Of a DNA stretch of 64,000 nt, positions 35,239-45,516 are shown in pieces. Every line of letters starts with the position of its first letter. Position 1 is the stretch's first letter. The stretch covers positions 1,984,001 to 2,048,000 of the forward strand of contig NZ_CP011253.3 of the NCBI RefSeq assembly GCF_000972785.3, given 5' to 3'. Below the pieces are notes generated by a model. That model worked only from the letters and a program-made list of their open reading frames with translations. It was not told the DNA's origin and ran no database searches. A program made the translations under genes and the position numbers. This DNA is from Pandoraea oxalativorans (lineage in GTDB: Bacteria > Pseudomonadota > Gammaproteobacteria > Burkholderiales > Burkholderiaceae).

Positions 35239-36369
35239 ATGAAAACCGTAGGTCTGGTAGGTTGGCGGGGCATGGTCGGTTCTGTTCTGATGCAGCGTAT
35301 GCAGCAGGAGAACGACTTTGCCTTGATCGAGCCGGTGTTTTTCAGCACCAGCAACGCGGGCGGCAAAGCCCCGTCGATGGCGAAGAACGAAACTTCGCTG
35401 AAAGACGCCAATGATGTCAACGAACTGAAAAAATGCGACATCATCATTACCTGCCAGGGCGGTGACTACACAACAGAAATCTTCCCGAAGCTGCGTGCAG
35501 CGGGTTGGAACGGTTACTGGGTGGATGCGGCGTCGACGCTGCGCATGAAGGACGACGCGATCATCGTGCTCGATCCGGTCAACCTCGACGTCATCAAGAA
35601 CGCGCTCACCAAGGGCACGAAGAACTTCGTCGGCGGCAACTGCACGGTCAGTTGCATGCTCATGGGTCTGGGTGGTCTGTTCCAGCACGGTCTGGTCGAC
35701 TGGCTGACGTCGATGACGTATCAGGCGGCATCGGGGGGTGGCGCGCAGCACATGCGTGAGCTGCTCACGCAGTTCGGCACGATCAACGCCGAAGTCAAGG
35801 CGCTGCTCGACGATCCGCATTCGGCGATTCTCGAGATCGACCGCAAGGTCCTGGCCAAGCAACACGCGCTGAGCGCTGACGAAACGAAGCAGTTCGGCGT
35901 GCCGCTGGGCGGTAACCTGATTCCCTGGATCGACAAGGATCTGGGCAACGGGCAGTCGAAGGAAGAGTGGAAGGGCGGCGCCGAGACCAACAAGATTCTG
36001 GGTCTGGGCGACGGCTTCCCGGGCACGCGTGCCATTCCGGTCGACGGTCTGTGCGTGCGTATCGGTGCGATGCGTTGCCACAGCCAGGCGCTGAGCATCA
36101 AGCTTACGAAAGATGTGCCGTTAGACGAACTGACCGACATCATCGGCCAGGCGAACGACTGGGTGAAGGTGGTGCCGAACACGCGCGAAGCGTCGATGAC
36201 CGATTTGACGCCTGCCGCCGTGACCGGCACGATGACGATCCCGGTGGGTCGCTTGCGCAAGATGTCGATGGGTCCGGAGTACCTGTCGGCATTTACGGTG
36301 GGCGATCAACTGTTGTGGGGCGCGGCAGAACCGCTGCGCCGCATGCTGCGGATCCTGCTCGACGCGTAA
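35239..36369 (+). CDS. asd: Aspartate-semialdehyde dehydrogenase
   Basis: A 376-residue enzyme that reduces aspartyl phosphate to the semialdehyde for lysine, methionine and threonine synthesis. The NADP motif is [18 protein letters not shown]. Cys135 in [16 protein letters not shown] is the acyl-enzyme nucleophile. [16 protein letters not shown] provides the substrate Arg/His. It is the Gram-negative short-insert type. Located 60 bp after leuB, a placement common in this family of bacteria. Confidence 0.97.
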   Translation: MKTVGLVGWRGMVGSVLMQRMQQENDFALIEPVFFSTSNAGGKAPSMAKNETSLKDANDVNELKKCDIIITCQGGDYTTEIFPKLRAAGWNGYWVDAASTLRMKDDAIIVLDPVNLDVIKNALTKGTKNFVGGNCTVSCMLMGLGGLFQHGLVDWLTSMTYQAASGGGAQHMRELLTQFGTINAEVKALLDDPHSAILEIDRKVLAKQHALSADETKQFGVPLGGNLIPWIDKDLGNGQSKEEWKGGAETNKILGLGDGFPGTRAIPVDGLCVRIGAMRCHSQALSIKLTKDVPLDELTDIIGQANDWVKVVPNTREASMTDLTPAAVTGTMTIPVGRLRKMSMGPEYLSAFTVGDQLLWGAAEPLRRMLRILLDA

Positions 36370-36391
36370 GCGTTGCAGCGTATCGTGAAGA

Positions 36392-36414
36392 ACGGCGGCC
36401 CGCGAGGCCGCCGT
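36392..36414 (+). terminator. GC hairpin between asd and fimV
   Basis: ACGGCGGCC (36392-36400) pairs with GGCCGCCGT (36406-36414) around five bases. Only a short CTTT follows, so termination would be weak. It may separate asd from fimV only partly. Confidence 0.4.
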
Positions 36415-36486
36415 CGGCGCTTTGGGAGGCCACTCGTATTGCATGAGTGGCCAGTGACAAACGACTGACAGGCTAGACAAGACACA

Positions 36487-39400
36487 GTGCGGAAATACTC
36501 GACCGGCAAGCGCGCAAATTCGTCCCGCAATTCGTTTCGCTTGAGTGCGGCGGCAGCTGTCTTGTGGAGCCTCGGGCTCCTGAACGCCGGCGCGGCCGAG
36601 TTCGGTCCGCAACAGGTTCGCTCGGGTCCGGGCCAGCCGTTGCGCGCCGTGATCGTGCTGGGCAATGTCTCGCAGGCCGAGGCCGATGGCTTGTCGGTGA
36701 AGCTCGCGCCGCGCGATGCCTTCAGGCAGGCCGGGCTGCGCTACGACCCCACGCTCGACAAGCTGTCCGTGTCGGTGACGCCCACGGGCGGTCGCGACGC
36801 GGGGTACAGCGGCACGTACCTCGTGCACGTCGATTCGGCGGAGCCCGTCAGCACGTCGTTCCTCGATTTGTTGCTGGTGCTCGAATGGCGCACGGGGCGT
36901 CAGTCGAATGCCGTGACGCTGTCCGCCATTCCGGAAGCCAGCGCTGCACAGCCGCAGGCTGTCGTGCCTGCCGCTGCGGCCAATTCTGCCGCCGGTGCCG
37001 ACGCATCGGCTTCCACGTCTCGCTCAGCGACCCCCGCTGCGACTGCCGCGCCAGCGCGCGCTGGTAATGGTGCTGAGAATAGCGTTGAGAATAGCGCTGA
37101 GAAGCGTGCTGCGGCCTCGGGCGAGAGCGCCCGCACGGTGACGCGCGGCGACTCGCTGTCGTCGATTGCCCGCGAGTACACGGGCGGGGAAGGCGGCACG
37201 ACGCTGGCCCAGATGATGACCGCGCTGTTCGAATCGAATCGTTCGGCGTTCATTGGCAACGATCCCAACCGTTTGCGCCAGGGGGCGACGTTGAATCGTC
37301 CCGCCGATGCGCAAGTGCAGAGCATTCCGCCTGCGCAGGCACGCAAGTTCGTGTCTGCTGCGCGGGAACAGTTTGACGCGTATCGCGCGCGGCTGGCCGA
37401 TTCCACGGCGCAGCAGGCAGCACCGGCCGGTGGCCGCAGTGCACAGGGCGCGATCGAGGCGGGCAAGGCACCGGAAGCTGCCGCCCCCGCCACACGCGAT
37501 GAGTTGAAGTTGTCGCGACCCGGCAAGGGAGGCACGGCGGGCCGTGCCGGCGGCAACGAAGAAGAGCAAATCGCCCAGGGCAAGGCGCAGACCGAGGCTC
37601 AGGGCAGGGTGAATGAGTTGCAGAAGAACGTAGCAGATCTCCAGAAGCTGTTGGCGATGAAGAATCAGGCCGTCGCTAATCTGGAGCAGCAGGCCGCCAC
37701 CGCTTCCGGGGCGTCTGCGCAAGAGAAGACGGCGAAATCCGCCGATGGCAAGACGACCGCGCCTGCGGTCGCAGGCACCCAACCGGCGACGAATGCGGCT
37801 GCGAACGCCGACGCCAAACCGACAGATGCCGCTGCGAGCAACGCGACGGCGGCGGCTGCGTCCGGCGCAGCCGCGAGCGATGCCGCCTCGGCCGCCTCGA
37901 CCGCATCGGCCGACGCGAACGCCTCCGAAGCGACGGCGGTGGCTGCTCCGGCAAGCGATGCGGCCGCAGCGTCCGCGGCATCGGCCAGCGCACCGGCGGC
38001 CGAGTCGAAGCCGACGCCTAACGCCGCCATGAACTGGCGTGCAGTGACGCAGAATCCGTATGTGCTGCCGGGCGCTGGCGTGCTGGTGGTGTTGCTCGGC
38101 CTGTGGTGGCTCATGCGCCGTCGCCGCGCCGAGCCGCCGGTGGGCCAGCCGGGACCGTACGACGATGGTCGGGATGGTCAGGGGGGCAACGTCGAGCCCA
38201 CGTCCTCGCAAGACAAGCCGCACGCCGTCGATGCTGTCAATGCCGCTGAGCCGACGTCGCACGGCGCTGCGACGGCTGCGGGCGTCGCCGCTGCGGGGGC
38301 CGCAGGGGCTGCCGCGCTGTACGCCGCGAATCAGGCCGAGGCCGACGAACATCTCCATCCGGAAGCCGACGCAGCGTGGTCGGCGCCGGAGACCGAAGCT
38401 GCCGCCCACGACGAAGTCGCTCTGGATGCCACCGCCGGTGCATCGAACGAGCCGGATGCGTGGGACGCCGAGCAGACCCCGGTGACCGACGAACTGGCTG
38501 AGACGGCGCATGCCGAAGGCCTTGCCGAATCGCAGGACGCAGGGCAAGCCGAGCAAGTCGCGTCTGAGGCCTTCGACGCGCCTGCAGAGCCTGTGGTGGA
38601 TGAAGTGGCGGCCTACGAGCCGGAGTCGGTGGCAGAAGCCGCCAGCGAGCCGGAAATCGATTGGGATGCGGCATTTGCCGAAGAAGCGGGTCAGACGTCT
38701 GCCCCGCAGGCGTCCGCCGATGCGCACGCCGACGATGCGCTGACGTCGCTCGAAGCACTGGGCGCAACTGCCACAACCGACGGTGCTGCCGCCGGGACGC
38801 TCTCTCATATAGGGCATGCGGCGCAGGTGGGCGCGACTCCCGAAGGCGGTGTGGCGGGCATGCTCGGCGATCTCGATCTGGGCATTCCGGGCCAGCCGAC
38901 GAATGTCGGCACGATTTCGAGCGACGCCTTGCCGTCGTTGAGCCGCGGTATCGGCTCGGTGCAGTTCACGATGGCGCCCCCGGGGGACCCGCGTCTGGAA
39001 GCCGCCCACACGGCGGATTCCGGCGATATGACGGATATGGCGGACCTCGACGATGAGCTGAGCGACGCAGACTTCGAGGCCGCGATGCAGCAGGCCGCCA
39101 GCGCCACGGAAGCACCACGCAGCTTCACCGATGCGGCGCACGAAGCCCCGTCGCTGCGTCCGATGTCGTTCGATTTGTCGGACTTCAGCCTCGATTTGAA
39201 GGGTGACGACGCACCGCCCGACGCGACCCCGGCATTCGTCAGCGCCCCGGCACTCTCGGACGTGACTGGCGAGGAAGCGCTGGTCGAACACGAGACGCTG
39301 GAGACATCAGCACCGCACACGCCTTACGCCGAAGTTCCCGCAGCGCCGCAGCATCAGGCGGCCGCCCCCGAAGCCGTGGCGCATGCGCCTGAGGCGATCG

Positions 39401-39621
39401 TCCCGCATCCGGTCGAGGCCGTGTCAGGCGCTGCTCCGGTGGCGCCGGCGGCCGAACCCGGCGTGCCGGACGAGTTCCACACGAAGCTCGAACTGGCAAC
39501 CGCTTACCAGACGATTGGCGACGATGACGGCGCGCGCGAGTTGCTCGAAGAAGTGATTGCCGGTGGCGACGCCGCACAGCAATCCGTCGCGCGCTCGCGA
39601 CTGGCGGAGCTGGGCAAGTAA
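36487..39621 (+). CDS. fimV: FimV/HubP-type polar membrane protein
   Basis: A 1044-residue peptidoglycan-binding inner-membrane scaffold that, in relatives, organises the cell pole and type IV pili. The signal anchor is LSAAAAVLWSLGLLNAGAAEFG, followed by the FimV N-terminal domain (GPGQPLRAVIVLGNV...). A LysM-like segment, RTVTRGDSLSSIAREYTGG, lies near residue 215-275. A coiled coil comes next (LQKNVADLQKLLAMKNQAVANLEQQA), then a long Ala-rich region. The transmembrane helix is NPYVLPGAGVLVVLLGLWWLMRRRR at about 520-545, followed by a long acidic cytoplasmic tail. The FimV C-terminal TPR-like domain DEFHTKLELATAYQTIGDDDGARELLEEV closes the protein. Start is GTG without a strong ribosome site. 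Confidence 0.9.
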   Translation: MRKYSTGKRANSSRNSFRLSAAAAVLWSLGLLNAGAAEFGPQQVRSGPGQPLRAVIVLGNVSQAEADGLSVKLAPRDAFRQAGLRYDPTLDKLSVSVTPTGGRDAGYSGTYLVHVDSAEPVSTSFLDLLLVLEWRTGRQSNAVTLSAIPEASAAQPQAVVPAAAANSAAGADASASTSRSATPAATAAPARAGNGAENSVENSAEKRAAASGESARTVTRGDSLSSIAREYTGGEGGTTLAQMMTALFESNRSAFIGNDPNRLRQGATLNRPADAQVQSIPPAQARKFVSAAREQFDAYRARLADSTAQQAAPAGGRSAQGAIEAGKAPEAAAPATRDELKLSRPGKGGTAGRAGGNEEEQIAQGKAQTEAQGRVNELQKNVADLQKLLAMKNQAVANLEQQAATASGASAQEKTAKSADGKTTAPAVAGTQPATNAAANADAKPTDAAASNATAAAASGAAASDAASAASTASADANASEATAVAAPASDAAAASAASASAPAAESKPTPNAAMNWRAVTQNPYVLPGAGVLVVLLGLWWLMRRRRAEPPVGQPGPYDDGRDGQGGNVEPTSSQDKPHAVDAVNAAEPTSHGAATAAGVAAAGAAGAAALYAANQAEADEHLHPEADAAWSAPETEAAAHDEVALDATAGASNEPDAWDAEQTPVTDELAETAHAEGLAESQDAGQAEQVASEAFDAPAEPVVDEVAAYEPESVAEAASEPEIDWDAAFAEEAGQTSAPQASADAHADDALTSLEALGATATTDGAAAGTLSHIGHAAQVGATPEGGVAGMLGDLDLGIPGQPTNVGTISSDALPSLSRGIGSVQFTMAPPGDPRLEAAHTADSGDMTDMADLDDELSDADFEAAMQQAASATEAPRSFTDAAHEAPSLRPMSFDLSDFSLDLKGDDAPPDATPAFVSAPALSDVTGEEALVEHETLETSAPHTPYAEVPAAPQHQAAAPEAVAHAPEAIVPHPVEAVSGAAPVAPAAEPGVPDEFHTKLELATAYQTIGDDDGARELLEEVIAGGDAAQQSVARSRLAELGK

Positions 39622-39702
39622 TCCCTGTTCATCACGTCTCGCAACGCGCCTGCGGGTGCGTCGCGAGGCCCGACCCGAACAAGACTGATTGACCGTAGTT
39701 TG

Positions 39703-39737
39703 GGGCGCTCGTGGGTTGAGCGCCCATTTTTCTTTTT
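39703..39737 (+). terminator. Intrinsic terminator between fimV and truA
   Basis: An 8-bp stem GGGCGCTC/GAGCGCCC (39703-39710 and 39718-39725), a 7-nt loop, then ATTTTTCTTTTT. The U run stops only four bases before the truA ATG. Confidence 0.85.
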
Positions 39738-39740
39738 CCT

Positions 39741-40541
39741 ATGCGAATCGCACTCGGTATCCACTACGACGGCACGGCGTTTTCCGGCTGGCAATCGCAG
39801 CCGCACGGCAACACCGTGCAGCAGACGCTAGAAGCCGCGCTGCGCGAATTCGGCGGTGTGGCGCTGCCGACCACCGTCGCGGGCCGCACCGACACCGGCG
39901 TTCATGGCATCGGCCAGGTGGTGCATTTCGATACCGATCTGGACCGTGCGATGTTCTCGTGGGTGCGCGGTGTTAACGCTTTTCTGCCGAAGACCGTCGC
40001 CGTGCAGTGGGCGAAGGCGATGCCGGACGATTTTCACTCTCGTTTCGCCGCTTTCGAGCGCACGTACTTCTACGTCCTGTACGCGAATCCGGTGCGCTCG
40101 CCGTTGCTCGAAGGTCGTTGCGGCTGGCTGCATACGCCGCTCGATCTCGAGGCTATGCGTGAGGCGAGCCGGGCGCTCGTCGGCGAGCATGACTTCTCGG
40201 CGTTCCGTTCGTCCGAATGTCAGGCCAAGACGCCCGTGAAGCACCTATACGCCATCGATGTCGAGCAGCACGGCGACTTCTTCCTTTTCCGCTTTCGTGC
40301 GAGCGCCTTCCTGCATCACATGGTGCGCAACATCATGGGGTGTCTGGTCGCGGTCGGCCGTGGCCGGCAGCCGGCGAGTTGGATGACGCATGTGCTCGCG
40401 AGCGGCGACCGCCGTCAGGCCGCCCCGACCTTCATGCCCGACGGCCTGTATCTGGCGCGCGTCGGGTATCCTGAGCGATTCGACGTACCCGAGCCCAATT
40501 GGGCTGCGTGGCCGTTCCCGATGCCGTGGGCCAAGTCATGA
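39741..40541 (+). CDS. truA: tRNA pseudouridine(38-40) synthase
   Basis: A 266-residue enzyme modifying positions 38-40 of the tRNA anticodon arm. It starts [21 protein letters not shown], the usual N-terminus. The catalytic Asp is in [19 protein letters not shown], with [22 protein letters not shown] near the C-terminus. The start codon follows an intrinsic terminator directly and has no Shine-Dalgarno sequence. Its stop overlaps the trpF start (ATGA). Confidence 0.96.
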   Translation: MRIALGIHYDGTAFSGWQSQPHGNTVQQTLEAALREFGGVALPTTVAGRTDTGVHGIGQVVHFDTDLDRAMFSWVRGVNAFLPKTVAVQWAKAMPDDFHSRFAAFERTYFYVLYANPVRSPLLEGRCGWLHTPLDLEAMREASRALVGEHDFSAFRSSECQAKTPVKHLYAIDVEQHGDFFLFRFRASAFLHHMVRNIMGCLVAVGRGRQPASWMTHVLASGDRRQAAPTFMPDGLYLARVGYPERFDVPEPNWAAWPFPMPWAKS

Positions 40542-41212
40542 AATCCCCGAATGCTGTGAAGTCTCGTACGCGTATCAAGATCTGCGGCCTGTCGCAGGCT
40601 GCCGACATCGACCACGCCGTCGCGCTGGGCGTCGATGCCATCGGCTTCGTCTTCTACCCGCCGAGCTCGCGTTACCTGGATCTCGCGCGTGCGGCCGAGC
40701 TGGCCCGCCGGGTGCCCGCATATGTGAGCCTCGTGGGACTGTTCGTCAACGCGAGTGCCGACGAGATCGCCCGCACTGTGGACGCCGTTGCGCTCACCGC
40801 ACTGCAATTCCACGGCGACGAATCGCCCGAGCAATGCGCGGCGTTGGCGGCGGCGGCGGGCAACCGTCCGTACATGCGCGCTATGCGTATCGGCCCGGAC
40901 ACGAAAGACAGTGGCGATTTGCTACAATTCGCCAATACATACACCGCCGCGCAAGGCATCTTGCTCGATGCCCTGGTCGAGGGCTACGGCGGTGGAGGAA
41001 AGGTTTTCGATTGGTCACTTATTCCAAAAGACATCGCGCGTCGGGCCGTTTTGAGTGGTGGCTTGAACGCACACAACGTTGCTGAAGCCATCCGCCGGGT
41101 GGCGCCTTATGCCGTCGACGTGTCGAGCGGTGTGGAGGCGTCGCGGGGCGTGAAGGATCACGCCCGTATGACGGCGTTCGTGCAAGCGGTTCTCGCTGCC
41201 GACGCACAGTGA
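40538..41212 (+). CDS. trpF: Phosphoribosylanthranilate isomerase
   Basis: A 224-residue TIM-barrel enzyme for the third step after anthranilate in tryptophan synthesis. The catalytic Cys is in [17 protein letters not shown], with [13 protein letters not shown] and the phosphate-binding [15 protein letters not shown] and [15 protein letters not shown] segments. The ATG overlaps the truA stop by ATGA. It stands apart from trpC/trpD, which are not in the window. Confidence 0.96.
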   Translation: MKSPNAVKSRTRIKICGLSQAADIDHAVALGVDAIGFVFYPPSSRYLDLARAAELARRVPAYVSLVGLFVNASADEIARTVDAVALTALQFHGDESPEQCAALAAAAGNRPYMRAMRIGPDTKDSGDLLQFANTYTAAQGILLDALVEGYGGGGKVFDWSLIPKDIARRAVLSGGLNAHNVAEAIRRVAPYAVDVSSGVEASRGVKDHARMTAFVQAVLAADAQ

Positions 41213-41287
41213 AGCAACCCGCCGGGGTGGACGCCAGGGCCTGTTTCCCCAGTTTCCCCGCCCTCCGGCAACCGATGAGTGACGACC

Positions 41288-42490
41288 ATGTACGATTTAC
41301 CTGACGCCAGCGGCCATTTCGGCCCGTACGGCGGTGTCTTTGTGGCCGAGACGCTGATCCACGCGCTCGACGAACTGAGTGCGGCCTATGCCAAGTATCA
41401 GCACGATCCGGCCTTCCTCGAAGAATTCCACTACGAACTGAAGCACTACGTCGGCCGTCCGTCGCCGATCTATCACGCCAAGCGCTGGAGCCAGGAATTG
41501 GGCGGCGCCCAGCTGTACCTCAAGCGCGAAGACCTGAACCACACGGGCGCGCACAAGGTGAACAACGTGATCGGGCAGGCGCTGCTCGCGCGTCGTATGG
41601 GCAAGCCCCGTGTGATCGCCGAGACCGGCGCAGGGCAGCACGGCGTGGCCACGGCGACCATCGCGGCGCGCTTCGGCATGGAGTGTGTGGTGTACATGGG
41701 CGCGGAAGACGTCAAGCGTCAGGCCGCCAACGTGTATCGCATGCAACTGCTCGGCGCGACCGTCGTGCCGGTGGAATCCGGCTCCAAGACGCTCAAGGAC
41801 GCCCTGAACGAAGCCATGCGCGACTGGGTGACGAACGTCGAGAACACGTTCTACATCATCGGCACCGTGGCTGGCCCGCACCCGTACCCGATGCTCGTGC
41901 GCGACTTCCAGAGCGTGATCGGCGAAGAGTGCAAGGTGCAGATGCCCGAACTCGCGGGTCGCCAGCCGGACTACGTGCTGGCCTGCGTGGGCGGCGGTTC
42001 GAATGCGATGGGGATTTTTTACCCGTACATCGACGTGCCGGACGTGAAGCTCGTGGGCGTGGAAGCGGCCGGCGACGGCGTCGAGACCGGCCGTCATGCG
42101 GCGTCGATCATCGGCGGCACGCCCGGCGTGTTGCACGGCAACCGCACTTATCTGCTGCAGGACGCCAACGGTCAGATCACCGAGACGCATTCGATTTCGG
42201 CCGGTCTGGATTACCCCGGCGTCGGTCCCGAGCACGCCTGGTTGCACGACATCAAGCGCGCCGAGTACGTGGGCATTACCGACGACGAGGCGCTGCGGGC
42301 CTTCCACGATTGCTGCCGGATCGAGGGCATCATCCCCGCGCTGGAGTCGAGCCATGCGCTCGCTTACGCGTGCAAGCTTGCACCGACGCTGCCGAAGGAT
42401 CAGATCGTTCTGGTCAATCTCTCGGGGCGTGGCGACAAGGACATGCACACGGTGATGGCGCTGGCCAGGCCAGAGCCCTCGGGCACCTGA
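41288..42490 (+). CDS. trpB: Tryptophan synthase beta chain
   Basis: A 400-residue PLP enzyme that joins indole and serine. Lys90 in [10 protein letters not shown] binds PLP, Glu is in [13 protein letters not shown], and [10 protein letters not shown] binds the phosphate. The ATG at 41288 gives the common start [23 protein letters not shown]; an in-frame GTG nine bases earlier is an alternative. Followed by a methyltransferase gene before trpA. Confidence 0.97.
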   Translation: MYDLPDASGHFGPYGGVFVAETLIHALDELSAAYAKYQHDPAFLEEFHYELKHYVGRPSPIYHAKRWSQELGGAQLYLKREDLNHTGAHKVNNVIGQALLARRMGKPRVIAETGAGQHGVATATIAARFGMECVVYMGAEDVKRQAANVYRMQLLGATVVPVESGSKTLKDALNEAMRDWVTNVENTFYIIGTVAGPHPYPMLVRDFQSVIGEECKVQMPELAGRQPDYVLACVGGGSNAMGIFYPYIDVPDVKLVGVEAAGDGVETGRHAASIIGGTPGVLHGNRTYLLQDANGQITETHSISAGLDYPGVGPEHAWLHDIKRAEYVGITDDEALRAFHDCCRIEGIIPALESSHALAYACKLAPTLPKDQIVLVNLSGRGDKDMHTVMALARPEPSGT

Positions 42491-42541
42491 GCGGCGCGGC
42501 GAGACTCCATCGATCCTAAGGTTAAGGACAACAGAACCAGC

Positions 42542-43471
42542 ATGACCGATCTGACTGATCGCAAGGCACAGAATGACGTCCTCGGGACCGAGCGTCCCAT
42601 GGACGCCACCGAAGCCGCCGCCGCACGTCTCGAGGCCATGGAAGCGGCCGGCGAGTTGCGCGCGCGTTGGGCGCCGGGCGACATCACGTTGCGTCATGCG
42701 GACTTTCTGCAACATCTGCACGAACTGGAAGACGGCAGCGTCGACCTGATCCTTGCCGACCCGCCTTACGGGCTCGGAAAGGACTACGGCAATGACTCCG
42801 ACAAGCGCTCCGGCGAGGACTTCCTCGGCTGGACGTACGGTTGGCTCGAAGCGGCGATTCCGAAGCTCGCGCCGCGCGGCTCGCTCTACCTGTTCTGCAC
42901 GTGGCAGTACGCCCCGGAACTGTTCGTCTTCCTCAAGCAGCGCATGCTGATGATCAACGAGATCATCTGGGATCGCCGCGTGCCCAGCATGGGCGGCAGT
43001 ACGCGGCGGTTCTCGTCCGTGCACGACAACATCGGCTTTTTCGCGATCTCGAAGGACTATTACTTCGACCTCGACGCCGTGCGCGTGCCGTACGACGCCG
43101 CTACGAAGAAGGCGCGCTCGCGCCGCATCTTCGAAGGCAGCAAGTGGCTGGAGCTGGGCTATAACCCCAAGGATCTGTGGTCGATCTCGCGATTGCACCG
43201 GCAAGACCCCGAACGCGTCGATCATCCGACGCAGAAACCGCTGCATATCATCGAGCGCATGGTGCTGGCCAGTTGCCCGCCCGGCGGTCTCGTGCTCGAC
43301 CCGTTCATGGGCAGCGGCACGACAGCCGTGGCCTGCGCGCTGCACGGCCGGCGTTTTGTCGGCTATGAGCTGAACGCGCACTACCACGCGCTCGCAAACC
43401 AACGACTTCAGAGACTTTCCGATCATGTCCCGCATTCAAGCGACGTTCCAAGCCTTGCAAGCGCAGGGTAA
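42542..43471 (+). CDS. Orphan DNA methyltransferase, beta class, embedded in the trp genes
   Basis: A 309-residue amino-methyltransferase. Motif [11 protein letters not shown] (DPPY at 73-76), precedes the target-recognition region. Motif [17 protein letters not shown] (253-268), comes near the end, which is the beta-class order seen in N6-adenine enzymes such as CcrM and in orphan regulators. [14 protein letters not shown] is motif X-like. No restriction nuclease is adjacent, so it is probably epigenetic rather than part of a restriction system. A homologous gene lies between trpB and trpA in Burkholderia; from memory the B. cenocepacia one (BCAM0992) was reported to methylate CACAG. Its last 47 bases overlap trpA. 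Confidence 0.88.
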   Translation: MTDLTDRKAQNDVLGTERPMDATEAAAARLEAMEAAGELRARWAPGDITLRHADFLQHLHELEDGSVDLILADPPYGLGKDYGNDSDKRSGEDFLGWTYGWLEAAIPKLAPRGSLYLFCTWQYAPELFVFLKQRMLMINEIIWDRRVPSMGGSTRRFSSVHDNIGFFAISKDYYFDLDAVRVPYDAATKKARSRRIFEGSKWLELGYNPKDLWSISRLHRQDPERVDHPTQKPLHIIERMVLASCPPGGLVLDPFMGSGTTAVACALHGRRFVGYELNAHYHALANQRLQRLSDHVPHSSDVPSLASAG

Positions 43472-44249
43472 AAAGGGCCTTATTCCGTTCATTACCGCCG
43501 GTGACCCGGAGCCGGGGTGGACGGTCAAGCTGATGCATGCACTGGCCGACAACGGCGCCGACGTCATCGAACTCGGCGTGCCCTTCTCGGACCCGATGGC
43601 CGACGGTCCCGTCATTCAGCGCGCCTCCGAGCGCGCGCTTGCGCGTGGCGTGAGCCTGGCCGAAGTGCTGGGCTATGTCGCCGTCTTCCGTCAGACCAAC
43701 GACCGCACGCCGATCGTGCTCATGGGCTACGCCAATCCGATCGAAGCGATGGGGCTCGACGCCTTTGCCGAACGTGCCGCCAAAGCGGGCGTGGACGGCG
43801 TGCTGGTCGTCGATTACCCGCCCGAGGAGGCCGAAGGCTTCGCCGGTGTCGTGCGCGCGCAGGGCATCGATCCGATCTTCCTGCTCGCGCCGACGTCGAC
43901 CGATGCGCGTATTGCTGCGGTGGCGCGTCAGGCCAGCGGTTATCTGTATTACGTCTCGCTCAAGGGCGTGACGGGCGCGGCAAGTCTGGATCTGGACAGC
44001 GTGGCCTCGAAGATTCCCCAGATCAAGGCGGTCGCCGACCTGCCGGTGGGCGTGGGCTTCGGTATTCGCGACGCCGAAACGGCCCGCGCGGTGGCGAGCG
44101 TGGCCGACGCCGTCGTGATCGGCAGCGCCATCGTGCAGCGTCTGGAAAACACGCCGCGTGATCTGGAGGGGCAGAACGCGGTAAAATCGCTGGCTGAATT
44201 TATCGGCGGTATCCGTCAGGCGCTCGACTCGGGCGCCAAATCGGCGTAA
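43425..44249 (+). CDS. trpA: Tryptophan synthase alpha chain
   Basis: A 274-residue TIM-barrel subunit that releases indole from indole-glycerol phosphate and channels it to TrpB. Catalytic Glu49 and Asp60 are in [17 protein letters not shown]. The phosphate site is [13 protein letters not shown]. It starts inside the methyltransferase gene in another frame, so its translation depends on that upstream gene. Confidence 0.97.
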   Translation: MSRIQATFQALQAQGKKGLIPFITAGDPEPGWTVKLMHALADNGADVIELGVPFSDPMADGPVIQRASERALARGVSLAEVLGYVAVFRQTNDRTPIVLMGYANPIEAMGLDAFAERAAKAGVDGVLVVDYPPEEAEGFAGVVRAQGIDPIFLLAPTSTDARIAAVARQASGYLYYVSLKGVTGAASLDLDSVASKIPQIKAVADLPVGVGFGIRDAETARAVASVADAVVIGSAIVQRLENTPRDLEGQNAVKSLAEFIGGIRQALDSGAKSA

Positions 44250-44354
44250 ATTCGCGGCAGAAATTTGCCCGAATGGCGCTGCACGACGCAGATCTGCTCG
44301 GTGAAACGCTGAATTGAAACGACCGTATTACACGGTCGCCTTGAAATGCCCCGG

Positions 44355-44386
44355 AAACGCCCGTCCCCTCTTGGGGGCGGGCGTTT
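44355..44386 (+). terminator. Strong hairpin between trpA and accD (terminator or attenuator)
   Basis: A 14-bp stem (AAACGCCCGTCCCC at 44355-44368 with 44373-44386, one G-U pair) and a TCTT loop. Only TTT follows. It ends just four bases before the accD ribosome site AAGGAGA, so folding could also hinder accD translation. Confidence 0.5.
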
Positions 44387-44400
44387 GGCAAGGAGAAACT

Positions 44401-45276
44401 ATGAGCTGGCTCGACAAGCTGCTGCCCCCGAAGATCAAGCAAACCGATCCGACGCAGCGCAACAAGAGCATCCCGGAAGGGCTGTGGATCAAGTGCCCGT
44501 CGTGCGAAGCCGTGCTGTATCGCGCCGACGTGGAAGCCAATCTGCATGTCTGCCCGAAGTGCGACCACCACATGCGCATCGGCGCGCGCGCGCGTCTGAA
44601 TGCGCTGCTCGATCCGGAAGGCCGCTATGAGTTGGGCCAGGAAATCGTGCCGGTCGACGCACTGAAGTTCAAGGACAGCCGCAAGTATCCGGACCGCATC
44701 AAGGAAGCGATGGACGACACCGGCGAGACCGACGCGATGGTGGTGATGGGCGGCGCGATTCACACGCTGCCGGTCGTCGTCGCCTGCTTCGAGTTCTCGT
44801 TCATGGCCGGCTCGATGGGCTCCGTCGTTGGCGAGCGCTTTGTGCGCGGTGCGCAGAACGCACTGGAGCAGGGCGTGCCGTTCATCTGCGTGACCGCTTC
44901 GGGCGGTGCGCGTATGCAGGAAAGTCTGCTGTCGCTGATGCAGATGGCGAAGACCACGGCCATGCTGACCAAGCTGTCCGATGCCAAGCTGCCGTTCATC
45001 TCCGTGCTGACCGATCCGACGATGGGCGGGGTGTCGGCCAGCTTCGCCTTCCTGGGCGACGTGGTGATCGCAGAGCCGAAGGCGCTGATCGGCTTCGCCG
45101 GTCCGCGCGTGATCGAGCAGACCGTGCGCGAAAAGCTGCCGGAAGGCTTCCAGCGTTCGGAGTTCCTGTTGCAGAAGGGCGCGATCGACATGATCGTCAA
45201 CCGTCGCGACATGCGTGACGAGATCGCTCGCCTGATCGCGCTGATGCTGCGTCAGCCGGCAGACGCCGTTGCCTGA
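44401..45276 (+). CDS. accD: Acetyl-CoA carboxylase carboxyltransferase subunit beta
   Basis: A 291-residue subunit that, with AccA, transfers the carboxyl group to acetyl-CoA in fatty-acid synthesis. The N-terminal zinc ribbon has [26 protein letters not shown]. The crotonase-fold core shows [21 protein letters not shown] and [29 protein letters not shown] precedes the ATG. The accD-folC-SPOR-cvpA-purF order matches E. coli and most proteobacteria. Confidence 0.97.
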   Translation: MSWLDKLLPPKIKQTDPTQRNKSIPEGLWIKCPSCEAVLYRADVEANLHVCPKCDHHMRIGARARLNALLDPEGRYELGQEIVPVDALKFKDSRKYPDRIKEAMDDTGETDAMVVMGGAIHTLPVVVACFEFSFMAGSMGSVVGERFVRGAQNALEQGVPFICVTASGGARMQESLLSLMQMAKTTAMLTKLSDAKLPFISVLTDPTMGGVSASFAFLGDVVIAEPKALIGFAGPRVIEQTVREKLPEGFQRSEFLLQKGAIDMIVNRRDMRDEIARLIALMLRQPADAVA

Positions 45277-45469
45277 TACGCGATGGCCGGCGCGCGCAAG
45301 TCGCACATGACGCACATGACGCACATGACTTGCGCGTGCTCACGCTGGCGATGACGTTATGCGCGCGGTTGCGGCGCCCCCAAGGGCGGTGCAACGGCGT
45401 AGAATGGCGCAACGCCACGCAAGCGCTGCACCCGCGGCGCCTGAAAGCATCACTTAGCAGGATAGGAAG

Positions 45470-45507
45470 CGCGGACGTTCGTGACGTCCGCGTTTTTGTT
45501 TTTCTGC
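45470..45507 (+). terminator. Intrinsic terminator between accD and folC
   Basis: A 9-bp stem CGCGGACGT/ACGTCCGCG (45470-45478 and 45484-45492) with a 5-nt loop, then TTTTTGTTTTTC. It ends about ten bases before the folC ATG. Confidence 0.85.
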
Positions 45508-45516
45508 CCGCACATC

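Noticed and set aside
37024..39291. Minus-strand frame of 755 residues opposite fimV
   Set aside because: Arg/Gly/Cys-rich shadow of the Ala-rich FimV region; no start or homology seen.
45297..45420. A tRNA or small RNA gene between accD and folC
   Set aside because: No cloverleaf or conserved T-loop sequence could be found; only short direct repeats are present.
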